Source: Falsiroseomonas algicola (GTDB lineage Bacteria > Pseudomonadota > Alphaproteobacteria > Acetobacterales > Acetobacteraceae). From it: 64,000 nucleotides of DNA. Under the pieces are notes generated by a model that was not told the DNA's origin, did not search any database, and was given only the letters and a program-made list of their open reading frames with translations. The position numbers and the translations under genes were made by a program. How positions within the stretch are numbered: the stretch's first letter is position 1; each line of letters starts with the position of its first letter. Positions 1-9,064 of the stretch are shown piece after piece. The stretch is taken from contig NZ_JAAIKB010000009.1 of the NCBI RefSeq assembly GCF_011040385.1, positions 1 through 64,000 on the forward strand. Reading direction: 5' to 3'.

Positions 1-61
1 CGCCTTCACACCCGCCGAATGCGCCAACTACCTCCGCCACGCCGGCTATGCCGCAACCTGA
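1..61 (+). mobile_element. 3' end of an IS630-like transposase gene (partial)
   Basis: Only the last 19 codons are inside the window. Read from base 2 they give FTPAECANYLRHAGYAAT and then TGA at 59-61. The pattern S/TPxECxNYxRxAGY is the usual C-terminus of IS630-family transposases. The stop lies 12 nt before the convergent stop codon of the DMT exporter, so the right end of the element must lie in or very near that gene's 3' end. No inverted repeat could be checked because the left end is outside the window. It could also be a decayed remnant. Confidence 0.55.
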
Positions 62-73
62 TGAGAATCGGCT

Positions 74-979
74 CTAACGCCCCAACAGCACCAGCACGAC
101 GCCCGAGACCACGACCAGCGCGCCCACGACATCGGCGCGCTTCGCCTTCTCCCGCAGATAGAAGCGGGAGAAGGCGAGGGTGAAGAGAATCTCCACCTGC
201 CCCACCGCGCGCACCATGGCGACGGGCGCGAGGGCGAAGGCGGAGAACCAGCAGGCCGATCCCAGCGCGGAGAGCGTGCCGACCTGCGCCGAAATCCGCC
301 AGCTGCGGAAGACCGCCACGAACTGCGCGGGCTCCCGCCAGGCCAGGTAGCCGCCCTGCATCACCGTCTGCATCGCATTCGTCATCGCCAGGATCAGCAG
401 CGCCTTGAAGATCAGGTCATCGCCCGGCATCGCCTGGTTCGCCGCCTTGATCAGCACGCCGGTGAAGCCGAAGCAGAACCCCGCGCCGATCCCGCACAGC
501 GCCGCCGGCTGAGTCACGCCGCGCAGCAGCTCCATCGGCGTCGTGCCGCGACCCGCCAGCGACAGATAGAGCACGCCGCCGACGCCGACGCAGATTCCCG
601 CCCAGGCCAGCGGCGAAAGGTGCTCGCCCAGCAGGATGGTCGCGACGACCGCCGTCTGCATCGCCTCGGTCTTGGAATAGGCGGTGCCGACGGCGAAGTT
701 GCGGTAGCCGAAGGCCATGATGAGCAGGTTGGTGCCGAGGATCTGCAGGAACCCCGCCGCCGCGCAGAGCCCGAGCACGGCGAGCCCGATGGCCGGCAGC
801 GAATAGTCGTTCGCCAGACCGTATCCCGCCGCCAGCGCGACGCCGAGCGGCACCCCGTAGAGGTAGCGCACCACCCCCGCCGCATTGACCGAAAGCTGGT
901 CCCGCAGCCGCTGCTGCATGGCGGTGCGCCAGCACTGGAACAGCGCGGCCGCGACGCTGAAGGCGATCCAGCCCGGCAT
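74..979 (-). CDS. DMT/EamA-family drug or metabolite exporter
   Basis: 301 residues from the ATG at 979, almost all in about ten hydrophobic segments arranged as two repeats, as in EamA/DMT permeases. The second half has the family-like stretch SALGSACWFSAFALAPVAMV, and a short basic ending follows the last helix. The start at 979 was chosen because it overlaps the stop of the enolase-superfamily gene as TGATG. A longer form with 15 extra residues would run into that gene. It is the last gene of a minus-strand run with a hydrolase and an enolase-fold enzyme, so it may export a product or intermediate. Substrate unknown. Confidence 0.8.
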   Translation of the reverse strand: MPGWIAFSVAAALFQCWRTAMQQRLRDQLSVNAAGVVRYLYGVPLGVALAAGYGLANDYSLPAIGLAVLGLCAAAGFLQILGTNLLIMAFGYRNFAVGTAYSKTEAMQTAVVATILLGEHLSPLAWAGICVGVGGVLYLSLAGRGTTPMELLRGVTQPAALCGIGAGFCFGFTGVLIKAANQAMPGDDLIFKALLILAMTNAMQTVMQGGYLAWREPAQFVAVFRSWRISAQVGTLSALGSACWFSAFALAPVAMVRAVGQVEILFTLAFSRFYLREKAKRADVVGALVVVSGVVLVLLGR

Positions 980-2124
980 CACCCGAGCCTCGGGTCCAGC
1001 CAGGGCCGGTCCATGCGCTTCCATTCCGGCAGCGTCGTCGGCGCCAGCTTCACGCCAAGTCCTGGCGCCTGGGAGAGCCTTGCGGTGCCGCGATCGAAGC
1101 GCAGCGATTCACCCTCCACGATATCGAAGAAGGCTTCCGTCTCCCCGAACTGCACTTCCAGCAGGAGAAAATTCGGGATGGTGGCGCAGAGATGCACCGA
1201 ATGCGCGTGGCACACCGGCCCGGTCGGGTTGTGCGGCGCCATCTCGATCCCGGCCGTCTGCGCCAGCGCGCCGATGCGGCGGATCTCCTCGATGCCGCCG
1301 GCATGCTTCGCATCGGGCATCAGCACGTCGTAGCAGCCGGCCTCCACCAGCGGGCGATAGGCAGCGAGCCCCGACAGCGTCTCCGCCCCCGCCAGCCGCA
1401 TCCCGCGGTCATTCGCCATGCCGCGCAGCCGCGTGATCGCCGGGTGGTTCGCCTCCGCCACCGGGCATTCCAGCCAGAACAGGTTGAAGGGCGCGACATC
1501 CCGCACCAGCGCCGCCGCGCCGCCGGCGGAGAAGCGCCAATGCGCGTCCACCATGACGGCGACATCGGGCCCGACGGCCTCCCGCACCGCGGCGATGCGC
1601 GCCAGCCCCTCCGCATAGGCTGCGCGGTTGGCTTGCGTGTAGCCATCCTCCCAGACCAGCGGTTCGAAGGGCGCCAGCTTCACCGCGACGAACCCCTCCG
1701 CCACCGCGCGCCTCGCGGCCGCCGCGAAACCCTCAGGGGTGCGCGGATTGGTGCCGCGGTTGATGTTGGCATAGAGCGTGACGGGATCATGCAGCGCACC
1801 GCCGAGCCAGGCATGGATCGGCTGCCCGCTGCGCTGCGCCGCCAGGTCGCAGAGGGCCTGGTCCAGCGCGGAGATCGCCGTCGCCGCCACCAGCCCGCCC
1901 GGCGCATGCGGCAGCCAGCGCGCGATGCGGTTGCGCGCCCCCGCATCCTGCCCGCGCAATGTGGCGTCCAGCCGCGCGACCTCCGCCGCCACCAGCGGTT
2001 CCTGGTTCGCCAGCGTGCATTCGCCAAGGCCCGTCAGCCCGTCCTGCGTCGTGACCTCGATGAAGCACCAGTTGGTCTTGGGCGTGACGTTGAGGCCGCG
2101 GAAGGCGATGCGCTCGATGATCAT
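979..2124 (-). CDS. Mandelate racemase/muconate-lactonizing enzyme family protein
   Basis: 381-residue enolase-superfamily enzyme. Visible metal ligands are Asp in VMVDAHWRFS, Glu in FWLECPV and Glu in LAGAETLSG, and further on are the Asp-Lys of MPDAKHAGG and the His of APHNPTGP, a layout like the mandelate racemase/galactonate dehydratase branch. These enzymes abstract the proton alpha to a carboxylate, so a sugar-acid dehydratase or racemase role is likely; the substrate cannot be read. The ATG at 2124 overlaps the stop of the upstream Bug gene as ATGA, which decides the start against a form 14 residues longer. It is co-transcribed with the Bug protein and the DMT exporter. Confidence 0.85.
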   Translation of the reverse strand: MIIERIAFRGLNVTPKTNWCFIEVTTQDGLTGLGECTLANQEPLVAAEVARLDATLRGQDAGARNRIARWLPHAPGGLVAATAISALDQALCDLAAQRSGQPIHAWLGGALHDPVTLYANINRGTNPRTPEGFAAAARRAVAEGFVAVKLAPFEPLVWEDGYTQANRAAYAEGLARIAAVREAVGPDVAVMVDAHWRFSAGGAAALVRDVAPFNLFWLECPVAEANHPAITRLRGMANDRGMRLAGAETLSGLAAYRPLVEAGCYDVLMPDAKHAGGIEEIRRIGALAQTAGIEMAPHNPTGPVCHAHSVHLCATIPNFLLLEVQFGETEAFFDIVEGESLRFDRGTARLSQAPGLGVKLAPTTLPEWKRMDRPWLDPRLG

Positions 2125-3101
2125 CCGTCGATCCTGATATTGGCGCGCTGCGCCAATTCCTTCCACTTGGCGATGTCGGCGCGCACGCGCGCGGCCAGCA
2201 CCTCCGGCGGGCTGGTCACGATGGTGCCGCCCAGCAGCTTGATGCGGTCCACCACCTCCGGCAGCGCGCCGATCCGCCGCAGCTCCGGCAGCAGCCGCTG
2301 CACGATGGCATCGGGCAGGCCAGGCGGGCCGAAGAGCCCGTTCCAGGCGATGGTCTCGAAGCCCTGCAACCCGCTTTCATGCAGCGTCGGCACCTCCGGC
2401 GCATCGGGCCAGCGATCCAGGCTCGTCACCGCCAGCATGCGCAGCTCGCCGCGGCGGATGAAGGGCATGACGTTGACCATGTTGGCGATCAGGAAGGGCG
2501 CATCCCCCGCCACCGCCGCCTGCGCCATGCCCGCCGCGCCGCGGAAGGGCACATGCACCAGGTCGGTATCCGTCATCGCCTTGAACAGTTCCGCCGAGAA
2601 ATGGGCGGAGGAGCCCGCACCGGCCGTCGCATAGTTGAAATGCCCGCGCGGCTGGCTGCGGATCAGCGCCAGCAGCTCCGCCACGCTCGCCACCGGCAGC
2701 ACGCGCGGGTTCACCGCCAGGACATTGGGGCCGGTGACCAGCAGCGAGATCGGCACGAAGCTGGTCTCGAGGTTGTAGGGCAGGTCGCGATAGAGCGCGG
2801 CGTTGATGCCGTTCGATCCCGCATTGCCCAGCAGCAGCGTGGTGCCGTCGCCCGGGCTGCGGAAGGCGTGCTCCACGCCGATCCGCCCGCCCGCGCCGGC
2901 CCTGTTGTCCACCGGCACGGGCTGGCCGAGCGCCTGTTCCAGGTGGTTGGCGAAGATGCGCGCCGTGCTGTCATTGCCGCCGCCCGGCGCATCCGGCACC
3001 ACGATGCGCACGGGCCTGGTCGGCCAGGCCTGCGCCCGTGCCAGCCGTGGCACGGCGAGGCCTGCAAGGGCGGAGGCTAGAAGCGCGCGGCGCTGCGTCA
3101 T
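2121..3101 (-). CDS. Bug-family (tripartite tricarboxylate) substrate-binding protein
   Basis: 326 residues starting MTQRRALLASALAG, a Tat-like/Sec signal peptide ending at ARAQAWP. Then come the Bug-family hallmarks PVRIVVPDAPGGGNDSTAR, VDNRAGAGGRIG and LPYNLETSFVPI. Bug proteins are periplasmic receptors for carboxylates; most are orphans without TctA/TctB permease genes nearby, and that is so here. The start was placed at the Met just before the twin arginines; the open frame continues 16 codons upstream without a signal-like sequence. The stop overlaps the start of the enolase-family gene by 4 nt, so the two probably handle the same carboxylate. Confidence 0.88.
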   Translation of the reverse strand: MTQRRALLASALAGLAVPRLARAQAWPTRPVRIVVPDAPGGGNDSTARIFANHLEQALGQPVPVDNRAGAGGRIGVEHAFRSPGDGTTLLLGNAGSNGINAALYRDLPYNLETSFVPISLLVTGPNVLAVNPRVLPVASVAELLALIRSQPRGHFNYATAGAGSSAHFSAELFKAMTDTDLVHVPFRGAAGMAQAAVAGDAPFLIANMVNVMPFIRRGELRMLAVTSLDRWPDAPEVPTLHESGLQGFETIAWNGLFGPPGLPDAIVQRLLPELRRIGALPEVVDRIKLLGGTIVTSPPEVLAARVRADIAKWKELAQRANIRIDG

Positions 3102-3186
3102 GGCGGTGGTTCCCCGGTGGCGTTTCCCGGGACGATCATCACCCGACAATCCGCGCGCGGCCAGCGCGCCGCGCGCGGGTCTGGCC

Positions 3187-4602
3187 CTACCGCTTCACCT
3201 TGCCCCAGCCCGGATCCTCGACGGTCATGTGGCGCAGGCCCGACTTCTCCAGCATCGCATCCGCTTCCCGCCACGCCGCCGTCGCGATCTCTGTCGCATC
3301 CAGGTGCGGCGTCACGCGATCCCGCATCAGGACATTGCCGTCCACGACGACATCCATCACGTCATGGCCATTGGCGAAATAGACCACGCGGGCGACAGGC
3401 ATGTTGGCCGGCACCATGTGGGGCCCCGTGAGGTCCACGGTGATGACATCCGCCTTCTTGCCGACCTCGAGGCTGCCGATCTCCTTGTCCAGGCCCATGC
3501 CCTTCGCGGCGTCGATCGTCACCATCTCCAGCGCCTTGCCGGGCGGGATCATCGTCTCGTCGCGGAAATGGCGCTGGTGGTAGCGGATGCACTGGAACAT
3601 GTGGCGGAACATGTCGCCGCTGCGGTCGGGCGCCGTCGCATCGGACCCGATCATCACCGTCACGCCATCCTGCATCATCCTGGGCGCCGGGCAGTAGCCG
3701 CGCACGGCCGCGATGGCGGAGGGGTTGTGCACGACGGAGGCGCCGGTGCGCACCAGCGTCTCGATATCCGCATCCGTCAAATCGGTGCAGTGGCTGTGCC
3801 AGCTATCCGGCCCCATCAGGCCGAACATGCGGTCCGCCATCTCGATGCTGCCCTGGCGGTGGCCATCCTGGTGGAACCAGGCGCCATGCTTCTTCCCGAC
3901 ATCGCGCACCAGCCGTCCCTGGCGCTCGATCTCGCGCACCTTGGCCGGGTCGTGCTTCGCTTCCCGGTAGACCGGCATCAGCGTCGCCAGCTTCACGCGG
4001 CCCTTGTTGTGCCAGGCCTCCAGCGCGGCGGTGATGGTCTCCAGCTGCTGCTCGAAGGAGACGGGGCGCTCCACGCCATCCGGCCCGACATAGGGGCGCG
4101 GGAAGGGCGGCCGCGTCGGGCCGACGACGAGGATGCTGCGGATGCCGACGGCCTCCGTCGCCGTCGCATGCGCATCGGCGAAGGCGGGATCATCCACGCG
4201 CCCGATGCTGTCGCCGCCACCCAGCAGCGAGACGCCCGTGGTCACGCCGAAGCGCAGCCGCTCATGCGCCGCCAGCATCGCCTCGGCCTTCCAGAAGGAA
4301 GGGGGGGAGGCGAGGGTGTAGATGATCCGGCACGCCTCGGACCAGGCGGCACCGTCATTGTTGCCCATGGTCTTGACCAGGCCATGCCCCGCATGGGCAT
4401 GGCCGTCGATGAGGCCCGGCAGGATCGCGCGGCCCTTGGCCTCGATCACCGTGGTCGCGTTGCCATGCGCCGCGACGACCTCGGCCGTCGGCCCGACGGC
4501 GACGATGCGGCCATCCTTGATGGCGACGGCGCCGTCATCGATGACGCGGCGCGTCGTGTCCATGGTGATGAGGACGCCGCCGCGGATGAGAAGATCGGTC
4601 AT
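3187..4602 (-). CDS. Amidohydrolase-superfamily deaminase/hydrolase
   Basis: 471-residue TIM-barrel metal hydrolase of the guanine deaminase/S-adenosylhomocysteine deaminase/chlorohydrolase branch. It has the opening LLIRGGVLITMD, the metal-binding HAH of LPGLIDGHAHAGHG, His in AWFHQDGH and in WHSHCTDL, and the Asp of IGSDATAPDRSG. The closing part GSLEVGKKADVITVDL is typical of the family's C-terminal beta-sandwich. It is cytoplasmic with no signal peptide. It lies between a small unknown gene (gap 20 nt) and the Bug gene (gap 85 nt), so it probably acts on a nitrogenous or chlorinated ring compound taken up by the neighbours. Exact substrate unknown. Confidence 0.88.
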   Translation of the reverse strand: MTDLLIRGGVLITMDTTRRVIDDGAVAIKDGRIVAVGPTAEVVAAHGNATTVIEAKGRAILPGLIDGHAHAGHGLVKTMGNNDGAAWSEACRIIYTLASPPSFWKAEAMLAAHERLRFGVTTGVSLLGGGDSIGRVDDPAFADAHATATEAVGIRSILVVGPTRPPFPRPYVGPDGVERPVSFEQQLETITAALEAWHNKGRVKLATLMPVYREAKHDPAKVREIERQGRLVRDVGKKHGAWFHQDGHRQGSIEMADRMFGLMGPDSWHSHCTDLTDADIETLVRTGASVVHNPSAIAAVRGYCPAPRMMQDGVTVMIGSDATAPDRSGDMFRHMFQCIRYHQRHFRDETMIPPGKALEMVTIDAAKGMGLDKEIGSLEVGKKADVITVDLTGPHMVPANMPVARVVYFANGHDVMDVVVDGNVLMRDRVTPHLDATEIATAAWREADAMLEKSGLRHMTVEDPGWGKVKR

Positions 4603-4622
4603 GGAGTCTCCTGGTCAGTCAT

Positions 4623-4964
4623 TCAGTCATTCGTTGATCGCGCTTCGTCGTCGAGCCGCAGCCCGTCCCGCCATATCGCCCGCGGCATCCGATGCGCGTG
4701 AGCCTTCAGCCATCGCCGCCGCGCCACCGTCATCCACAGCCAGAAAGACGGCACCGCGAACGGCGGACCCGCGAAGGTGGTCCAGTCCCGCCAGCCCATG
4801 CTGAAGAACAGATCCGTCCCCTGCATGTCGGTTCGGCAATGGATCGCCCAGACGCCGCTCCACGGCCACCCTTCCTTGAACAGATACCAGGCTGGATCGG
4901 CGGGATGGCGCCGGAACACGCGCAGGACGTTCGGCAGCAGCAGCAGATCGTCCAGCGCCTTCAT
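4623..4964 (-). CDS. Small tryptophan-rich protein of unknown function
   Basis: 113 residues, not recognised. It is unusually rich in Trp and aromatic residues (WYLFKEGWPWSGVWAIHCRTD, then FFSMGWRDWTTFAGPPFAVPSFWLWMTVARRRWLK), a composition not expected from a chance frame in 70% GC DNA. One hydrophobic stretch near residues 65-80 could sit at a membrane. It lies 21 nt after the family-5 binding-protein gene and 20 nt before the amidohydrolase gene on the same strand, so it is probably part of that operon. Overlapping frames in the same place are arginine-rich and look like shadows. Confidence 0.6.
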   Translation of the reverse strand: MKALDDLLLLPNVLRVFRRHPADPAWYLFKEGWPWSGVWAIHCRTDMQGTDLFFSMGWRDWTTFAGPPFAVPSFWLWMTVARRRWLKAHAHRMPRAIWRDGLRLDDEARSTND

Positions 4965-4985
4965 GGCGGAAGGTGGCGCCGCTCC

Positions 4986-6551
4986 TCACTCCACCTTCAC
5001 CAGCCACAGCCGCAGCCGGTTGTCCGGCGCCTGGCGCAGATCGATCCCCCGCCGCGCCGCCCAGGCGATGGGCTGCTGGAACAGCGGCACATGCGCGATC
5101 TCCGCGCGCTCGATCGCCAGCGCATCGCGAATGAAGCGCCGCCGCGCCGTCTCATCCGCCGCTTCCGCCGCCTGTGCCACCAGCGCGTCGAAAGCCGCAT
5201 TGGACCACCGCCCGTAGTTCAGCCCGCCCGTCGTGCGGCTCGACGTGCGCAGCACCTCGTTCAGCGTGGAATAGCTGTCCGCCAGCGGCAGGCCGGCATG
5301 GCCGAGCAGGTAGAGGGAGAAGTCGCGATTCGCCGTGCGGCGCGACCACACCGCGGTCGGCTCGCTCTGCAGCTGCAACCGGATGCCGACGCGCGCCAGC
5401 ATGGCGGCGATCGCCTGGCAGGTGCGTTCGTCATTCACGTAGCGGTCGTTCGGGCAGACGATGCCGACGCTGAAGCCCTGCGGATACCCGGCCTCCGCCA
5501 GCAGCCGCCGCGCGCCATCGGGGTCGAAGGGCAGGCGCGTGTTGAGGTCCTGCGGCGCGCCGGTCAGGAAGGGGCTCACCATCATGCCCGCGGGCCAGGC
5601 CTTCTCCCGCATCACCCCGCGCACCAGCGAATTGACATCGATCGCGCGATAGATCGCCTCCCGCACCCGCCGGTCCTTCAGCGGATTGCGGCCGCGCACG
5701 TCGGAATAGAGCAGCTCCTCCCGCTCATGGTCGAAGCCGAGATAGATGGTGCGCAGTTCCGGCCCCTCGATCACCTGCACGCGGCTGTCCTGCAGCAGGC
5801 GGGGGATGTCCTGCAGCGGCACCTCCACATTCGCGTCGATGGCGCCGGACAGCAGCGATGCCGTGCGCGTCGCGGCGCTGCGGATCGGCTGGAAGGTCAC
5901 GCGCGTCAGGTTGTGGACGGGCCGGTCCCACCAGCCCGCATGCGGCTCCAGCACCGTCCGTTCATCCGGCCGCCGCTCCACGATGCGGAAGGGACCCGTG
6001 CCATTCGCCACGCGCGTCGCGCCGCTTTCCTGCTGCCCGGCCAGGTTCGCGGCTTCCGTCGCGTTGTTCGCGCGGCTCCAGCCCTCATCCATGATGAAGA
6101 ACTGCGTGATGGAGGCCGGCAGGATCGGGAAGGGACGATGCGTCTCGATCTCGATCGTGTGGCTGTCGACCTTGCGGACCTCCTTGATCGATCCCAGCAG
6201 CCCACGCGCCATCGACCCCGGCGTGTTCACCCGCGCCCAGGTGAAGATCACGTCGTCCGCGTCGAAGCTCTCGCCATTGTGGAACACGACGTTGCGCCGC
6301 AGGTTGAAGCGCCACACGGTCGGCGTGGTGCGCTCCCAGCTCTCCGCCAGCGCCGGCTCGATCTCGATCCGGTCGTTGTGCCGCACCAGCGCCTCATAGA
6401 CATTGCCCATGAAGGTGTTGGTGAAGGTGTTGTTGGAGCTGTGCGGATCCAGCGTCAGCACATCCGCATTGTAGGCCCAGGTGAAGTTGCGAGCCTCGGC
6501 CGCGGGGATCGCTCCCAGGGCGAGCAGGGCGGCAAGGGCGAGGTGGCGCAT
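4986..6551 (-). CDS. ABC transporter substrate-binding protein, family 5 (peptide/nickel/oligopeptide type)
   Basis: 521 residues with a cleavable signal peptide (MRHLALAALLALGAIPAAEA). The mature start FTWAYNADVLTLDPH and the motifs YEALVRHNDRIEIEPALAESWE and VVFHNGESFDADDVIFTW are those of SBP_bac_5 periplasmic receptors. Later LKDRRVREAIYRAIDVNSL and DPDGARRLLAEAGYPQGF are also typical. No ABC permease or ATPase genes lie next to it, so it must use components encoded elsewhere. It is the first gene of the minus-strand run to 74. Ligand unknown; an N-containing ring compound or small peptide would fit the adjacent amidohydrolase. Confidence 0.9.
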   Translation of the reverse strand: MRHLALAALLALGAIPAAEARNFTWAYNADVLTLDPHSSNNTFTNTFMGNVYEALVRHNDRIEIEPALAESWERTTPTVWRFNLRRNVVFHNGESFDADDVIFTWARVNTPGSMARGLLGSIKEVRKVDSHTIEIETHRPFPILPASITQFFIMDEGWSRANNATEAANLAGQQESGATRVANGTGPFRIVERRPDERTVLEPHAGWWDRPVHNLTRVTFQPIRSAATRTASLLSGAIDANVEVPLQDIPRLLQDSRVQVIEGPELRTIYLGFDHEREELLYSDVRGRNPLKDRRVREAIYRAIDVNSLVRGVMREKAWPAGMMVSPFLTGAPQDLNTRLPFDPDGARRLLAEAGYPQGFSVGIVCPNDRYVNDERTCQAIAAMLARVGIRLQLQSEPTAVWSRRTANRDFSLYLLGHAGLPLADSYSTLNEVLRTSSRTTGGLNYGRWSNAAFDALVAQAAEAADETARRRFIRDALAIERAEIAHVPLFQQPIAWAARRGIDLRQAPDNRLRLWLVKVE

Positions 6552-6715
6552 GCGGCGGGAATCTCCGTGGCGTGGATCGCGCGAGCGTCCGTCCGCATCG
6601 CGGAATCGTCAACCGCATTCCGAACCTCGCCACGGCCCCGCCGCCATCCCGCCACGACCGGCGTGATAAGCAGCGCGTGATCGCCGTCTGATCGTCTACG
6701 AAGGAACCTGCCTCG

Positions 6716-7393
6716 ATGCATCGCCGCCTGCTTCTCCTCGGCGCCGCCCTCGCCACCCTGCCGGCCCTGGCCTTCGCCCAGCCGGTCGAGACCGCGCTGC
6801 ACCTGTCCGAGACTGCCGAGGTGACCCGCGCGCCGGATGAGGTGGTGGCGACGCTCCGCGCCGAGGCCCGCGCCCCCTCCGCCGCCGCGGCGCAGGAGGC
6901 GGTGAACCGCGCCATCACCGCCGCGGTTGCCCGCGCGCAGGCGGTCTCCTCCGTCCGCGTCTCGACCGGCGGCTACTGGACCGGGCGCGGGGAGGAAGGC
7001 CGCGGCTGGCAGGCCGCGCAATCCGTGACCTTGCGGGGTGGGGAGGCAGCGCCGCTGCTCGACCTCGCGGGCACGCTGCAATCCCAGGGCCTGGCAATGC
7101 AGTCCCTCTCCTGGACCCTGACGCGGGAGGCCGCGCGGACGGCGCGGGAGGAAGCCTCCCGCCTGGCGCTGGACGCGCTGCGCCGCCGCGCCGATGCCCT
7201 GGCCGCCCAGCTCAACATGACGGTCGCCGGCATCCGGGAAGTGCGGATCGACGCCCCCGACCGCTCGCCCCGCCCGGCACCCATGGCCGCGATGCGCAGC
7301 AGCGCCAGCGGATCGACGCCCCCGGTCGCGATCGCGGAGGACATCACCGTGCCCGCGACGGTGGAGGCGGTGGTCGTGCTCCGCCCCCGCTGA
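6716..7393 (+). CDS. Periplasmic SIMPL-domain (DUF541) protein
   Basis: 225 residues with a signal peptide ending ALAFAQPVET. The mature part begins LHLSETAEVTRAPDEVVATLRAEA, the recurring SIMPL/DUF541 opening in which a beta strand with a polar pattern precedes a helix rich in Ala. A second block, AREEASRLALDALRRRADALAAQL, followed by a basic-acidic strand, matches the conserved C-terminal helix of the family. The role is poorly known; E. coli relatives (YggE) are linked to oxidative-stress tolerance. It stands alone, divergent from the family-5 binding protein and convergent with the glycosyltransferase 3 nt downstream. Confidence 0.85.
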   Translation: MHRRLLLLGAALATLPALAFAQPVETALHLSETAEVTRAPDEVVATLRAEARAPSAAAAQEAVNRAITAAVARAQAVSSVRVSTGGYWTGRGEEGRGWQAAQSVTLRGGEAAPLLDLAGTLQSQGLAMQSLSWTLTREAARTAREEASRLALDALRRRADALAAQLNMTVAGIREVRIDAPDRSPRPAPMAAMRSSASGSTPPVAIAEDITVPATVEAVVVLRPR

Positions 7394-7396
7394 GCG

Positions 7397-8269
7397 TTAC
7401 ATCGCCCGGCGCCGCCCCCCGATCCAGGCCAGCGTCCCCGCGAGCGATCCGAGATCGGCCACCAGCTTCCGCCCCCGTAGCGTGAGCGCATGGCCGATCG
7501 CCTTGCCCGCATGCCGCGCCGCCATGCGCCAGGCCTCCCTGCCCACAGGCCCGCCATGCACATGGAGAAACAGCAGGCGGGACCAGGCCATGTGCCAGGC
7601 CTTTCGCCAGGCGACCCGCGCCGACCCGCCGGAGGACCGCCCGCCCTCATGCGCCACGCCGACGGCAGGCTCCACCAGCACGCCGCCGGCGCGAAGGCAG
7701 AGGTCGTCATCCTCGTAGAACAGGAAGAAGCGCTCATCGAAGCGCAGCCCGTCCCCCGCCTGCCCCAAGGCTGGCCGCAGCAGCAGGCAGGCGCCGGAGG
7801 CATAGTCGGCGCAGAACATCCCCTCCGGCCAGGGCTCCCCCTCCCGCCGCCCGGGCATGGCCCCGCGACGCAGATGCGACGCGTTCCAGGACCGCACGGG
7901 CCGGCCCGACCCGTCCAGGATCAGCGGCGCCACCAGCCGCGCCGCCGGATGCGCCTCCGCCGCCGCCACCAGCCCCGCGATCGCCGCTGCCGTCAGCCGC
8001 GCATCGGGGTTGGCCAGCAGCGCGAACTCCGTCTCCACCCGGTCGAGCCCCCGGTTGCAGCCCGCCCCGAAGCCCAGATTGGCGGCGTTCTCCACCACCA
8101 GCGCCCCTGGCCGCGCCGCGCGCACCGCCGCCACCGTGCCGTCCGGGCTGGCATTGTCCACCACGATGAGCCGGACGCCCTGCGGCAGCGCGGCCAGGAA
8201 GCCGCGCATCGCCACCTCGCTGGCCCAGGTGACGGTCACGATCGTGACACGGGAGAGAACGGCATCCAT
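7397..8269 (-). CDS. Glycosyltransferase family 2 (rhamnosyltransferase-like)
   Basis: 290 residues from the ATG at 8269. The opening VTIVTVTWASE, then VVDNASPDGT and ENAANLGFGAGCNRGL, and LLANPDARL (the DxD-like metal site) are the GT-A fold hallmarks of the GT2 group related to rhamnosyltransferases. The acceptor-side motif FFLFYEDDDLCLRA follows near residue 185. The start was chosen at the Met immediately before the Rossmann strand; the 24 residues that could precede it are arginine-rich and look non-coding. It is soluble, with one weak hydrophobic stretch at the C-terminus. It probably decorates surface polysaccharide. No other polysaccharide genes are adjacent. Confidence 0.87.
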   Translation of the reverse strand: MDAVLSRVTIVTVTWASEVAMRGFLAALPQGVRLIVVDNASPDGTVAAVRAARPGALVVENAANLGFGAGCNRGLDRVETEFALLANPDARLTAAAIAGLVAAAEAHPAARLVAPLILDGSGRPVRSWNASHLRRGAMPGRREGEPWPEGMFCADYASGACLLLRPALGQAGDGLRFDERFFLFYEDDDLCLRAGGVLVEPAVGVAHEGGRSSGGSARVAWRKAWHMAWSRLLFLHVHGGPVGREAWRMAARHAGKAIGHALTLRGRKLVADLGSLAGTLAWIGGRRRAM

Positions 8270-8538
8270 TCCTGCCCCCTGCCACGCGCCCCGGCGCCGC
8301 GGCAAGCGCCGCAGCCTCGGAGTCGGGCCCGCGCGCAGCATCGAATGACGATCTGCTCATGCCCGCGTCATCCACTGCTTCGTCTACGATCAGACGGCAT
8401 GGTGTGGATAAGTCAGGAACATAAGCCGAATCGGCGCGTTTCGAACAAAGATGACAAAAAACGCAGGGCGGACCCGCCCATTGAATGCATGCATGCCGCC
8501 CACTTATGCGCTAGACCGCCTGCTCTGATGGCAACTCG

Positions 8539-8952
8539 GTGACGGAAAAGACTCGAATGGGTGTCGTGATCGGGGAGGTGGCGCGCAAACTTGGCTACCG
8601 CCCGGGGATGGCCTGCGCGGTGCTCGGTGCCCCGCAGGGAATGACCTTTGGACTGCCGAATGGGGCGACCGCCGCCGCGGATCTCATCCTGGCCTTCGCC
8701 GCGGACAAGGCGACGCTCCGGGCCGTGGCCCCCCGCGCGCTGAACCTCTACGGCATCGGCGCCCGGCTGTGGTTCGCCTACCCTAAGAAGACCGGACCGG
8801 TACGCTCCGACCTCGACCGCGACCATGGTTGGGACCCGCTGACCACGGAAGGCCTGCTGCCGGTCACGCAGGTGGCGCTGGACGATACCTGGTCCGCGCT
8901 CCGCTTCCGGTTCCGGGAGGAAATCCCGAAGATCATGCGCGCGGGCGCCTGA
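8539..8952 (+). CDS. DUF3052-like protein
   Basis: 137 residues. The segments LGYRPGMACAVLGAPQGM, a strand-helix repeat ending ADLILAFAADKATL, RLWFAYPKKTGPVRSDLDRDHGW and ALDDTWSALRFRFREE match the DUF3052 pattern (GxKPGxRxAxLxAPxGF ... WPKKxSGxxTDL ... DDxWSGLxF). The function of the family is unknown. The frame opens at GTG 8539; ATG 8557 (MGVVIGEVARKLGY) is equally possible. It is monocistronic, with about 270 nt of non-coding DNA upstream shared with the divergent glycosyltransferase, in which nothing beyond possible promoters is seen. Confidence 0.75.
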   Translation: MTEKTRMGVVIGEVARKLGYRPGMACAVLGAPQGMTFGLPNGATAAADLILAFAADKATLRAVAPRALNLYGIGARLWFAYPKKTGPVRSDLDRDHGWDPLTTEGLLPVTQVALDDTWSALRFRFREEIPKIMRAGA

Positions 8953-9064
8953 ACGGGGCACGCCACCGGGGAAGCGGGGAAGGGCAAATGATGTGGCCTT
9001 TCGCCCGCACCCCGATTAGCGTCCGACCACGCCCGCCCCTCCGCGGCCGAACCCGGACGCCCGC

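Noticed and set aside
2803-4701. Long plus-strand open frame of 632 codons opposite the amidohydrolase
   Set aside because: Arg/His-rich translation without domains; the minus-strand amidohydrolase has all catalytic motifs. High GC makes long shadow frames common.
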